A stretch of 64,000 bases of DNA from Tricholoma matsutake (GCA_026075535.2 AP026545.1:310001-374000); one strand, 5' to 3'; positions 33,124-44,091 are shown, numbered from the stretch's first letter. Made by a program: numbers and translations. The notes: generated by a model from the letters alone, not told the origin.

Positions 33124-33224
33124 GGGCCCAAACAATGATAGAGTTGTTTGGGCCCCAGGTGAGTTTTTTCTTTTTTCTTTTCTCATGTTTTCTTTAAGCT
33201 AACACATTTTTTCATTAATTATAG
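33124..33224 (+). repeat. Stem-loop plus intron-like module, copy 4
   Basis: GGGCCCAAACAA (33124-33135) pairs perfectly with TTGTTTGGGCCC (33144-33155); the loop is TGATAGAG. GTGAGTTTTTTC starts at 33159, and an ATTATAG acceptor-like end lies at 33224. Confidence 0.7.
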
Positions 33225-33315
33225 GTTATATCTATACTGTAGCAGCACAATGACCCCAAAACCACCAAACGAGGAACAATGACAAGACCACGACCCAGCA
33301 GCCGCCCCCACTAGT

Positions 33316-33551
33316 GCGAGCAACTGCTCGCATGGGGGAGAGCGGCTGCTAATGACAATGATGATGACAGGGAACGATGACACCACCCGCCCCAGCCCTA
33401 CAAGCCACTGCTTGTAGGGTGGACAATGGGTGGCATGACGATGATTAGGGGAGACCCAAGAGACGTCAATGTCTCTTGGGTACAAACTACTACTGGCAAC
33501 GATGATGACGGGGGGACACCACCACCACCACTGCTGTGAGCCCCTGCTCAC
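33316..33551. repeat. Cluster of short palindromes (GAGCAACTGCTC type)
   Basis: GCGAGCAACTGCTCGC at 33316-33331, CTACAAGC-CACT-GCTTGTAG at 33398-33417 and GTGAGCCCCTGCTCAC at 33536-33551. Each can form a short stem; the arms differ between copies but remain paired. Confidence 0.7.
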
Positions 33552-33572
33552 AGGGTGGAAGGTGAGGGTGAA

Positions 33573-33752
33573 GAGACAAGGGGGAAGGGAGACAAGGGGG
33601 AAGGGAGACAAGGGGGAAGGGAGACAAGAGGGAATGGAGACAAGAGGGAATGGAGATGAGAGGGAACAGAGATGAGAGGGAACAGAGACAAGAGGGAATG
33701 GAGACAAGAGGGAATGGAGACAAGAGGGAACAGAGACAAGAGGGAAGGGAGA
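33573..33752. repeat. 16-bp minisatellite AGACAAGRGGGAANGG
   Basis: About eleven tandem copies of a 16-bp purine-rich unit, first of the form AGACAAGGGGGAAGGG, then AGACAAGAGGGAATGG and AGATGAGAGGGAACAG variants. The Ser/Pro/Leu-rich frames on the minus strand come only from this repeat. Confidence 0.85.
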
Positions 33753-34112
33753 TGACAATGAGTGGGGACACCCATGATGACACCCACACGCATCTGCTTG
33801 TGGGGTGGTTCAGGGGGGAGAAGACTGGGGACAGGAGAGCAAGACTGCCAGGGGATGACCCGGGGAGAGATGAACACCGCCATGAGCAACTGTTGCTTGT
33901 GGTGGGTGTTTTTGATTTATCTTTATTATTGATAGTTATGGCCCCCTCCCCTTGAGCTTGCAAGGGGAGGGCTTAGTATTATTTTAATTACTCATATTAA
34001 TTACCCCTCACACAGATGTGAGGGGGTCAATTTAATAATCTATGCATGATATATATAAAAATTAGATTTCAGTAATAAATAGATATGATGTATGTAACTT
34101 GAAATGACTACT

Positions 34113-34184
34113 TGGCTTAAGTGGTAGAGTGTGCATGTTTTGTCGTCATGTGATTGCTAGTCCAGAAGGCTGTTGGTTCAATTT
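34113..34184 (+). other. tRNA-like module, right arm of the nested element
   Basis: A-box-like TGGCTTAAGTGG (34113-34124) and B-box-like GGTTCAATTT (34175-34184). It is the inverted counterpart of the left-arm module and also points outward. The fold as a real tRNA is unconvincing. Confidence 0.5.
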
Positions 34185-35889
34185 CTGCTGTGCACACATT
34201 ATTTTGTGAGACTTATAAGACTTTCTCTAAGACTGGAACTCGGACTTTACTTGGACAGTACTTTAGAAGGTGTAAATAAATGCACAATTGATGTTGTCCA
34301 AGCAAAGTCTGAGTGCAGTCTGAGTGCAGTCCTCAGACTTTACACAACTTGGACAGTCCAAGTGTCTGAGCAGAGTCCAAGCAGAGTCTGAGCAGAGTCC
34401 ACTTGGACTGGGGGGGGGGGGAGTGTAAAGTACTGACTGCTCAATAGGTTGCTGGACTTGCTCGCCAGGTGTATGATTCTTCTACTCTGCATGAGAAGTT
34501 TGATAGACTTGTTCAGGAGGACACTGAGCTGGAAGGTAGCATGAAAATGTTGACCCGACGTGTTCCCACACGATGGAACTCTGACTTTGATTGCTTAAAA
34601 GCACATATTCATTTCAAAAGTATTGTCCAGTCTCTTACTGGAGTGGCAGCAAACAAGTTACAGGCATACCGGTTGACTGATTCACAATGGAGACTAGCCG
34701 AGGATCTTACATTAATTTTGGAGGTTTGTAATTTCTGATATCTATCCCATATTAAAATTGACAGTCTCATGGTTACAGATCTTTGAAGATGCTACTAAAC
34801 TTTTTTCAACATCAGAAGTACCATTGATTGTGGATGCAGTGCCCATCTTGGAGGATATTGGAGACTCTCTGCAGGCTGTTCATGATGATGAAGATGATGA
34901 GCTTCCCAATGTTGTCTGGGTGGCAGCACAGGCAGCACTGCTTCTCATGCATAAATACTCGCTCTTATCAGCTGATTGCGAGCTATATCAAATTGCAATT
35001 GGTTGGCTGTTACCCAATTTCTGATGAGAATTTTGCTTATTTTTTGTTTTATTTTAGTCATGTGTCCTGACCAGAAGTTAAAGTGGTTCAAAGATCATGG
35101 TTGCACTTCAGCTCAAATCAGAGACATCAAAAAATTGGTTGTCAATTGCTTTAAGGAGTCATATGCCCCAGCTGAGTCATCTGATGCTCATGAAGAATCA
35201 GCTCTAGCGGTATTTTTACTACTGTCATATAAATTGCTACTTACTAATTGTTTGCTAGCCAAAGAATAAATGGGTCAAGAAGTCAGCAACTCAATCAACA
35301 CATGGACCTTCTGATGACATCACAACATATCTTTTGGATCCAGTTCTTGCATCTGATGCAATTGCAGAGGCTGGTGGTTACATGCAATATTGGCACCAAG
35401 CGAGTGCACATCGTCCATGCCTGGCAAAAATGGGCTCAGACTTTTGCTCTGTGCCAGGTGAGTGTACATTATTGTATGAGGTATTCAGGCCCTCACATGG
35501 GTTTTAGCTTCCTCAGTTGATGCTGAATGGGCATTTTCAAGTGGACGTCTCCACATCAGTCACCTACAGCATAACATGAACTCACAGACCTTTAGAGCAC
35601 AAATGGCTGTGGGATCTTGGGCCCAATCACCACTGTGTGCTGGGTTTGACAAGATGGTAGGGATAGTCAAGTCTGAAATGGGAGAGGAGTGTGAGGAGGA
35701 GAATATAGGGATTGAATTGGAAGAGGAACTTTGAAATGTTTTTGATTATGTTACAAATGTTGTCAATAGGTATTACCCTGAAAGCTTTTGCAGAACTAGT
35801 AAAGAAGAGTTATGAATATGTGAATCTAAGAACAGTAGGAAGCCAAATCAGTCACCCAAAAGCATTTCATTTTTTAAGTATGGATATCT

Positions 35890-35985
35890 GCAGTTTATCC
35901 ATATATAGTTGTGTCTGTATCCATACTGTATCTGTATCCATAGTTGCATATCCAGACGTATCCAGATGTATCCACGTTAGTCCCT
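35890..35985. repeat. TATCCA-type short repeats after the hAT gene
   Basis: TATCCATA, GTATCCATAC, TATCCAGACG and TATCCAGATG recur in about 100 bp. Subterminal repeats like this are common near hAT ends, so it may mark the right end of the hAT element; a terminal repeat was not identified. Confidence 0.4.
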
Positions 35986-36059
35986 AGCTCCACAATAGAG
36001 CTGGTGTGAGTCATTCTATCACCAACAAAATTCTACAAGGACTTCAACTTAATATTTCT

Positions 36060-38935
36060 GTGACTCTCTATTGTTGAAATTGCTCTTTCATCATCTGGAC
36101 TCAATGTCAAGCATCAAACTTCCTCATGATGTCCATACAGCATATCGGCTTCACTGCTCAGAGCCAGAAATCATTTGGACAGCATGCTGCCCCAAGTGCT
36201 TTTCCCTCTTTTCTCATCCTATTCCTTGGCAATGTCAGTGGAAGGCATCCCCAAGATCACAATCCTGTAACACAAAACTCTGGACAACTCAGAATACTCC
36301 AAATGGGCCTAAATGGGTCCCATGTCATCTATACACTACACAATCCTTTGATTCTTGGCTTCAGTTCTTCTTATCTTCCAAGGTCATTGAAGACAGCCTT
36401 CATGAGGCTTTCAACCACCACAGAAACCATATACCAGCTGCCTTTGGTGCCACTATGAATGATATCCAGGATAGTCCTGCTTGGGATGACTTGCAGGGTT
36501 TTCTACAGTCTCCTTATCATCTAATATTTGGAATCTATATTGATTGGTTCAATCCTTATACCAATAAGATTGCTGGTAAGTTCTTAACAAATTCTGCATA
36601 GACTATGACACAGCTTATTTTATATATAGGCAAAAAAGTGTCTTGTGGAGCAATCCTGCTTTATTGCTTGAACTTTTTCATCTTTGGTATTGATTTGAGA
36701 ATACATTTATTGTTGGTCTCACACCTACTCCCCATCTTCCTGACCCCACAACCATCTCTCATCTTCTTGAACCTGTTATTAAATCTGTTGCCAAGTATGG
36801 TGCTGCACCAGGCCAAAATTTGCCAACATCTAGACATCCTGACAGCATCTCTGTGAAAGCAAAAATTGCACATGTGATTGCTGATCTTGAGGGAAGTCGC
36901 AAGGCTACTGGCTTTTTGGGACATGGTGCTACAATGTTCTGTTCTTTCTGCCTCTGCACCAGTGATCAGCTAGAGGATCTCAATATTCAATCTTGGGAAC
37001 TCTGTAATGGTGCACAGGCAGAGGCATGGTTGCATCAGACAACCAAAGCTGGTCGAAATGCTCTGCAAAATACAACTGGTGTGCAATGGACTCCACTGCA
37101 TAATCTTCCATATTGGGATCCAGTCAAACATGTTGTACCAGGTTTTATGCATAACTGGCTTGAGGGTGTTTTACAGCATCATATTTGTGCACTCTGGGGA
37201 ATTGGATGGGATAAGGATGAAAGCCAAAAAGTTAAAGAGGTGGAAAAGGATGAGCAGTGGAGTGAGGCTGATGTATCAGATTCTGCTGAAGAATTGGATG
37301 ACCTTTTTCAAGAAGCAGCTAAACATAATCTTGAGGCTGCAATGGCAATGCACCATACACCACCACCTATGTCTCCCTCACCATCTTCTTCTGAATTATC
37401 AGACTCATCCTCATCATCAACACCTACAGCCACACAGAGCCACACAAATCCCTATGCATATGACTTCAATTATGATGATGATGATGACAATGATGATGAT
37501 GATAACTATATTCCTGTTGACCCTTTGCCTTTTAGCTTCACAGAAACTGTGCTACAAGCAATAAGAAATTGTATTCATGATATCACTCTTCCAACATGGA
37601 TACAAAGACCACCAACCAATCTTGGTGAACCAAGCCATGGCAAGCTCAAAGCTCAGGAATATCTCACCCTCTTCACATGTATCTTTCCCCTCATTATTCC
37701 TGAGTTCTGGTACATGACTACTGCCACAAATTTCCACCACCAGCACTTCTACTGCCTCTATCATGATTCATGTTGTTGCAGCAACAAATATTGTAGCTGC
37801 ATATCAAACCTCCAATGCTGATGCTGATGCCTATACTCAGCATTATATTCAGTATCAAACTGCTATTCAACAACTTTTTCCACATTGTCCATCCAAGCCA
37901 AACCATCATTATGCAATGCATAATGGTGCTCTTCTCAAATATTGGGGTCCTTTGGCTTCTTTTAGTGAGTTTCCAGGTGAACGAATGAATGGAAAGTTGC
38001 AAAAAATGAACACCAATTATCATCTCCGTATGTGTTTCAATTATTTTGCTCAAAAATTGATAGCTAATACCAAGATCAGGGGATTTAGATCTTACAATGC
38101 TTCATCAGATGAGTTGTCAAGCACATGTAGATGCTTTACTGCACAGTGAAGATCATTCAAAAGAATTATGTGATATTCTTGAGTCAGGAGACATGGCCAT
38201 GGATGACCATCCAGTACCTCTCCAGCCTACAGAAGTGGCAGATATTCTAGCAAAGGCACCTTGCCTTCTTGAAGTAGATTATAACAATCTGCTTAATTAT
38301 CTTCCCCAGACAGGAAGACCATACCGAGCTTACTCTGATCTTCCCCATCTGCCAAATGCCATTATTCTCCCTCCACAAGCCCAGCATCTTTTGCAGGTGC
38401 ACCATGATGAGTGCACATTCAGTTGTGAAAAGTCACATAAAGGAAACAGTGCTATAAAGTTCTACAGTCCATTGACACAGGCTCATGATACAGGATTCAT
38501 TCAAAACATTTGGAGACTTCCGCTGGAGGGAATAATGCACACCTTTATAAGAGTCCACTCACATCAATCACTATCTACACAAGAGGAGAGGCAGGCACCA
38601 TTCATACACCACCCTGGATTTATGGTATGAATTGTTGATGCACTCCCCTCTAACAACCTTAGTATTATTGAGCCTGTCCATATTATCACTCATGTCACAA
38701 CTGTCCAAGCAGCCAGCACTTATGGTATTGGCAGGAAGGTCCTGGTTGTATGTTGGGCAGTTCTTAGCTCGCTCATCTCATGCACAACACCCCTCAAAGT
38801 TTTGGACATGCATAACCACAGGGAGGCACAGCTCACTGAAGCCAAGTCCATTCCACCCTTGTATGTTGCAGCATGGCTCACTTGCTCTGTGTGCATATTG
38901 TGCTCTACTCATGCAGTTGTCTTTTGTCAGGTCAT
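36060..38935 (+). pseudogene. Tnp2-like (CACTA/EnSpm type) transposase, copy B
   Basis: Opens with LPHDVHTAYRLH, a zinc-type segment (ACCPKCFSLF ... RSQSCNTKLW), CLYTTQSFDSWLQFFLS, NDIQDSPAWDDL and SPYHLIFGIYIDWFNPYTNKIAG. A GT-AG intron at about 36575-36630 is at the same place as in copy A. The main frame 36820-37700 has GFLGHGATMFCSFCLC, GVQWTPLHNLPYWDP, GFMHNWLEGVLQHH, a Ser/Asp-rich insert and LPTWIQRPPTNLGEPSHG. The frame shifts near 37715 into VVAATNIVAAYQTSNADAD, then GALLKYWGPLASFSEFPGERMNG and a C-terminal region to about 38900. It has fewer stops than copy A, but frameshifts near 36690, 36820, 37715 and 38090. The N-terminal Cys motif of copy A is not visible. Confidence 0.85.
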
Positions 38936-39213
38936 AGATTTTCCCTTTATCTGCCCTACCCTACATCCATATCTCTCACATGTCTCAGATCACAACAGTT
39001 GTCTTTCATCAGGTCGTAGATTTTCCCCATGTCCATTTTGCCCTACATCTGTCTCTCATGTGTCTCAGATTGTAACAATAGCTTTGGATAAATAGAAAAG
39101 ATGGTATTAACTTGAAATACATTAAGTGACTTGGCAAGCATGAATATGAAGAGGTAAGTAAATCAATTACCACCATTAACCAGAATATGTATTAAACAAC
39201 ACCCATATCTCAT

Positions 39214-40801
39214 TCATCACCTGACCCCTCATCTCCTGACCCCTCACCTGTTACATCTGGCTCATCTTCATCATCCTCATCATCCTGCTGCTCAAGTTGT
39301 TCCAATTCATCTGGCGTACGTAGCTTGTATGCTGCCTGCACTTCATCACCATATTTGGCCATAAACTCCTTCTCTGGCATACTCTTCCATTTCTCACACT
39401 CATCCCAGCTGGCACAGAGCTCTGCAGGTGGCAGAGCAACATAAGTACCATTCTTGACATATTGGGCACACTCATGGAGAGAAAGATTGTTCCAATAGAT
39501 AGGATCAAACCAATCAATTGGGACTTTCTTTGGGAGAGCAGTGAGCTCAGATAACTTTGGCATGGGGGGGTCTTCACAGTGTCGCTCCAGTCTACAGATA
39601 AATAGGATCAGTCAAATGTAAAAAGAAAAACAAAGATTGGCCAACTTAAGGTGTCTTCTTTTGCTTCTATTCATCTGCTTGTGCTCTTGATCAGCCATTC
39701 TAAAGAATGCAGTAACTTTTGTTAAACATCCCTCCTTCTCCTTGATGTGGTACACCACATCAACTGACTCAGCATTCCCTTCAGCCAACTCATCATCTGA
39801 ATGGGCCTCATTCTCTCCAGCCAAGGCCACAATGTGTTTATTGAAACCACATGCCCTGAACACATCCATCCTGCCATCAGCAAGCTATCAAGGTTTATTA
39901 GTAAATACAATCTGCAAATGGCATATACAGAATTCCAGGAATTACATACCACACTACATCATTTCCATACTCCGGTCATCTGCTTTGCTTTTGCAACACT
40001 TCCTGGATTCTTTGCCTCTGACTTGGCAATACCATGCATATACAAGAAAACAAAGCTTCGATAAAGTTTACGCATAAGTACAAAATCGTTGACACACGAC
40101 AGGTTCGTTCCCATGTGAGAGTATCCAAATGCACCTGAGACCTGCTCAAATGTCTTGAGGGCAATGTGCTCATGAGGGAGATTATACATAGACTCCGGAT
40201 CATTACCCAAGACATCAGGTGCCCACTGTTGAAGCCCAAGGCATGCCACCAACCTGAACATGAGCAACAGATGGGATTCCGGAATGCACTTGATATTGTT
40301 GGCAATAATCCCAACTGAGTCTGAGATAGAGTTAAGGAGCTCGTGCACTTTCATTTGGGTGCCCTGAATGCTAGCCAAGTTGTCATCAAGACTGGCTGTG
40401 ACAGAGTTCTGCAACTGTGCTTCAGAGGTAAAGCAGCAGGTGAAGGGTACTTTGTCATCTTCTGTGACCTTGGGGGGGACAGTAGTCTGGTGTGGTAAGC
40501 CCCAAAGGACACGGAAATGAAGCTCAAGTGCAGCCTGAAAGTGATCTAGACTTTAAAGTGCTTGAATACAATGAATGTGCACCTTTGTCTTCTCAGCCTC
40601 CTTTGGTACCTCTCCTTTTCTCATGTGCCAATCACTAGGCCTCTTGGGCTTCTTGGGTTGCTTTGCAAAGGCCTTGCAGGCTTTCTTTGCTTGCAAAGCT
40701 CTTGAACCAGGGTTCATGTTGCTCAGAGAATGCTTGCACTTGCCAAGTCCAGCCTGAGATGGGCCAGCCTCCCCTGAACTAGAACTCGCACAAGGATCCA
40801 T
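39214..40801 (-). pseudogene. Unrecognised multi-exon gene of a basidiomycete-specific family
   Basis: Minus strand from ATG 40801 (MDPCASSSSGEAGPS). The first exon is basic and rich in Lys/Pro. An intron (GTGCAC...GTCTAG, about 40584-40549) leads to a long exon with FRVLWGLPHQT, LLNSISDSVGIIANN, LRQLYRSFVF-like sequence and a block ending TGVWK. A TGA follows immediately (K-stop-CS). After an intron at about 39925-39880 come MDVFRACGFNKHIVALAGEN and then FDPIYWNNLSLHECAQY, KEFMAKYGDEVQAAYKL and an acidic tail ending at 39214. I know the last motif from other mushroom genomes, without a function. One stop (possibly CGA to TGA) is the only clear lesion, so it was probably functional recently. 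Confidence 0.55.
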
Positions 40802-42191
40802 TGTAGTTTCAGTGTCAATAGAAGATGATGGAATAAAGAGTCCAGGTATCCAGTAAAGCCAGAAGACAAGTATGCACAAATGCGTCGAGAACAAAGGAAC
40901 TTGAAATTGCTGCAAGCATGATCACATGATGCATCGGAACCTGCCGAACTCACTGTGTCGAGTCGTCGACACCCTCAACACCTCTGGCAGCAATGTATTG
41001 TAGTTCTGATCAAAAATAATAAAATTGTTTATTGAAGTACAGAGTAAAGTTTTCAGCTAAAACTATAGCATGAACTTGGCATGAACTGGATGATAAACAT
41101 TCAGTGTCAATGTCACTCATGAAATGAATTGTTATTACTAAAATATATTACATCACTACAAATGACAACTACGAGTCAAACACGAGTCAAACACGAATCA
41201 ACTATGAATCAACTGCCTCAAGGCTTGCCCATTGTGAGAGAGTCCATGTGTCTCAAGAGATGGGAGGGTGGTCATAATGATGATGGGGTTTGTGGCAAGA
41301 GGCTTCATTTACCGTATACCAATTCTGAGTTTGAAATTCACATGCTCACATACATATAGTGTTGGCTCATCGCAATCATACATTTGTATTCTATTTTCTT
41401 TTACTCATTATTCTTTTCCCATTATTGTTCTTTCAAATCTTTCCCATTGTTCTTTTCTATTGTTCCATTTCTATTGTTCTTTTGCATTAGTAGCAGTCAA
41501 GACTCAATTCTGAATCAAAAATCGTGTCAATAATCCAAGTCACCTTGACCATGACAATTATCAAGGGCAGGTATGCAGCGATATGGGACATGATTATTTG
41601 ACAGATCTATGATCTTCTGTGTGATGTAAACAAATGTAGGGCTGTCCACTGTGCTGTACACTGGTGGTTACATGGTGTCATCTGACGGTTGCAGACTGGG
41701 AGGGTTGACTCTGGGAGTGGGGCGAGTGCATTGAAATTAATGGAGTGATGGCCTCAAGGGGTTGAACATGGAAATTGCGGGTAGGAGAAGAGAAGAAAAG
41801 GAGCGAGAGCTAGCATTGCTGTAGAGCATAGAAATGGGAAACAAGACATCATTTCGTACTTGGACAATGCGGATGCGAAAGGGTGCTGTAAAAGCGAGGA
41901 TCTCAAAACTGAGGCACTCCTTAGGATGATTGGGGTGCACTGTGTGGGCATCATTAGATTTAGAGGGCTTGGGGTGAGAGGCACAGGGATTTGTGTTGGC
42001 GTAAGCAGGAGATTGGGGAGGAATAGAGGCAAGAAGTGTGTCAAACATGAAACTAAAAAAGGGTATCAAAAAACCATCATCATTATCATAACTCTACAAA
42101 CAAAAGAAACCTGAACAGAATAAACCACAAACTGTACTAGCACAACATCCCCTTGACACGTTCCCGTACTAAGATGAACCTCCACCCCTTA
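40802..42191. other. Intergenic stretch, weak frames only
   Basis: No supported gene. A minus-strand frame at 42069-41737 is open for 110 codons, but has no recognisable motif and no link to neighbours. Confidence 0.4.
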
Positions 42192-42818
42192 TCATCTTTT
42201 GGCAGGGCTGGTGTTGGAGCTGGTCATACTGGGGCCAGTGTTATTGGGATGCAGGGCATTTGGGCTTGGGGAGGGATTAGGGTCAGATTTGGGGGTGTTT
42301 GAGTTGGGGTGGGAGGTGTCAGGTGAGTTGGGATGGGAGGCATCAGGGTGAGCTTCGCTGGGGGGATTAGAGTGGGAACCTGAACTGGTGTGGGCGCTAT
42401 CAGAGGGATTGGGGCGGCAGCCATCAGGGTTTACAGTGTTGATGGCAGTATCGATCAAGGGACACCTGAGCATATCTTGTATATTCCCTGTCAGCTCCTC
42501 AATCTCCTGCATAATATCCATCTTTCTCTTCACCTCATTGCACAGGCTTGGATCCCCCATCGGGTCCTGTTTAGTTAGCAGCCCCAGCCAGCGCACGATG
42601 AGCTTCAAGTGCTCGAGTTCCTCTCACAGTCTCTGTTGTCTGGAAAAAGTAGGATTGGGGATACAGCCGAGGGATGGGATGAGGCTGGTAACTGCTAGTT
42701 ATTGATTTTTTGAGTTTGCTGAGGCAGGTTTGCCATAGGGTGATTATAGTTTCGAGGTGAGGTCATTGGAATTGGGGATGGTACAGCGAGCTTTGGGGCA
42801 TCTAGAGTGAGCAGACAT
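42192..42818 (-). pseudogene. Coiled-coil protein with Pro/Ser/Asn-rich tail, unrecognised
   Basis: Minus strand, ATG 42818 (MSAHSRCPKARCTIPNSND), a TAA in the Lys/Ser region after it, and a probable intron before 42640. The next block, EELEHLKLIVRWLGLL and KRKMDIMQEIEELTGNIQDML, is predicted coiled coil. TGA at 42626-42624 sits in QQRL-stop-EELEH, where Arg is expected. The tail is made of SHPN/SDPN-type repeats and ends at 42192. No domain is recognised; the two Cys pairs at the N-terminus could bind a metal. Confidence 0.4.
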
Positions 42819-44091
42819 GGTGGGTGACAGGGGCAGCACCCACGGGGAGGGCAGAAGTGCAAGTACGAACTGGGTGAGTTTGATACTCAGAACAGCAGAA
42901 GTTAGTCCTCAACTTATTGTGGGGGTCCTTGGGGTCAGGACAATAGCCAAAGCTGTAGTAATCTTCCTTCAAGTTCACGCAGGGTGGAGCAGAGAGTGTA
43001 TGACTCGATTCAGTGGCCTGTTAGCAAATTAATGGTTAGTGATGGGGTATAGTTGAAGGAGATAGTACAGGAGCAGCAAATGCATTGACGGCAAGTAGGG
43101 ATAATGGGGAGCAGACTGGTGAGTTGTTTGAATGAAGACCTGTTGAGTGGATTCTGCAGTGATTCATAGGCAAAATGGAGGCTAACAAGGAGGTTAGCCT
43201 GATATGGGTTTCTGGCAGTCAAACTTACCGACAACAATCCAGAACTGTGCCTAGAACATTCCATGGACATTTATATGTCAGCAGCATAGCAAGGTTAGCC
43301 ATCGTCGATGACGTTGAGACTCCTCAAACTGAGTCAAACCTTGTTAGTACTTGTGTCCTTCCTTAATGGTCGACTTTCTGCACTGTTTGTCCAGAAGTTT
43401 GATGCATGATCTATGTGAGTAGCATAGCAAGTTTAAGGGTCAAAGTCATAGTAGTTGTTGTTGTTGTCAGCATTGTTGTTGTCAACGTTGAAGATCAAAT
43501 GTCGTGTTTGTTCCGCTTGTTCCCACATTCCGCCCTCCCTTTGTTCCGCTGGATGATGGCCATCATTGGGGATTAAGAATATTGGGTATCTCACTGGGGC
43601 AGAACTTCGTTAATAACACCAGTAGCTACCACAATGATGCAACATGTATTGTAATTACAAATTTACAATAAATCCATGTCATTAACTTCCGTGAATAATG
43701 ACTACTATGGTGAGTAGAGTAGTCTTGTGTGAAGATCGACTACTATGGTGAATAGAATAACATTTTACTTCTGGGAATAATCACTACTGTGGTGAGTAGA
43801 GTAGTTGTTCTTCACAAGACTAATCTACTCTAGAACAATACAAACCAAAGGACCTGTGGAGAAAATTTGAACATTTTACATAGAAAAGCCAGGGCCAGGC
43901 CCTGGTTGACAGCTTTGGCCTGGCATGTGTGTTGAGAAAGCTTCAAGCCAAGCCAAAGCTGCAGCTTTGAGGCCAAGCCAGGCTGGAACAACACTAATAG
44001 TAAAAGGGGAAGAAGTATAGGGGTTGAAGTTAATAGTTATTAACGTTCAACGTTCAGTGTCCATCTGAAACCATCTCTCTTCACTACTATC
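42819..44091. other. Intergenic stretch with small inverted repeats
   Basis: GAGTAGAGTAGTCTTGTGTGAAG near 43713-43735 is inverted near 43814-43836 (CTTCACAAGACTAATCTACTC). Between them ACTACTATGGTGA recurs. A GC-rich hairpin of GGCCTGGC / AAGCCAAGCC / GGCCAAGCCAGG type lies at 43875-43985. No gene is supported. Confidence 0.45.

Larger units (their letters stand above)
32626..34435. mobile_element. hAT-like non-autonomous element nested in an intron of the hAT gene
   Basis: Flanked by ACTGCTCA at 32618-32625 and ACTGCTCA at 34436-34443. Left end GAGGTCTTTGCACTCCCC; complement of the right end CAGTACTTTACACTCCCC. Both ends continue with a run of C or G and then subterminal repeats of the type CTGAGCAGACTC and CACTTGGACTGTCCAAGT, in inverted arrangement. 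Inside are tRNA-like modules near each end (minus at 32824-32887, plus at 34113-34184), stem-loop module copy 4, several GAGCAACTGCTC-type palindromes and a 16-bp minisatellite. No transposase gene is present. Removing the element and one duplication leaves a normal 46-nt intron. Confidence 0.9.
30899..35734 (+). pseudogene. hAT-superfamily transposase gene (nearly complete, nested insertion in an intron)
   Basis: ATG 30899 opens MPPRSSSHRGRG. A BED-type DNA-binding region follows (VWRSEVYDHYDV, FTCKMYP, GGTSNL). Catalytic motifs: LVLDGWTAP (first Asp), CMDNASNCDGLA (second Asp), RCFAHIINLIAK, and the C-terminal dimerisation block PASSVDAEWAFSSGRLHIS (catalytic Glu) with NMNSQTFRAQMAVGSW. It ends at TGA 35732. 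Likely introns: 31191-31241; 31700-31750 and 31879-31927 (both starting GC instead of GT); 32007-32051; 32187-32241; 32584-34447; and four more toward the 3' end. The 32584-34447 intron is enlarged by another element. Two stops remain: TGA near 30944 and TAG 31424-31426. The rest of the frame joins well, so decay is slight. Terminal repeats of this element were not found. Confidence 0.85.

Noticed and set aside
33219..33963. Long Ser/Pro/Leu-rich frames on the minus strand
   Set aside because: They come from the 16-bp purine minisatellite; unit length 16 is not a multiple of three, so all frames stay open.
34113..34184. Functional tRNA gene
   Set aside because: Only A- and B-box-like blocks are convincing; acceptor and anticodon stems do not form by eye, and the copy lies within a transposon arm.
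41737..42069. Minus-strand frame of 110 codons
   Set aside because: No motif, no plausible exon link to the neighbouring gene, composition like intergenic sequence.
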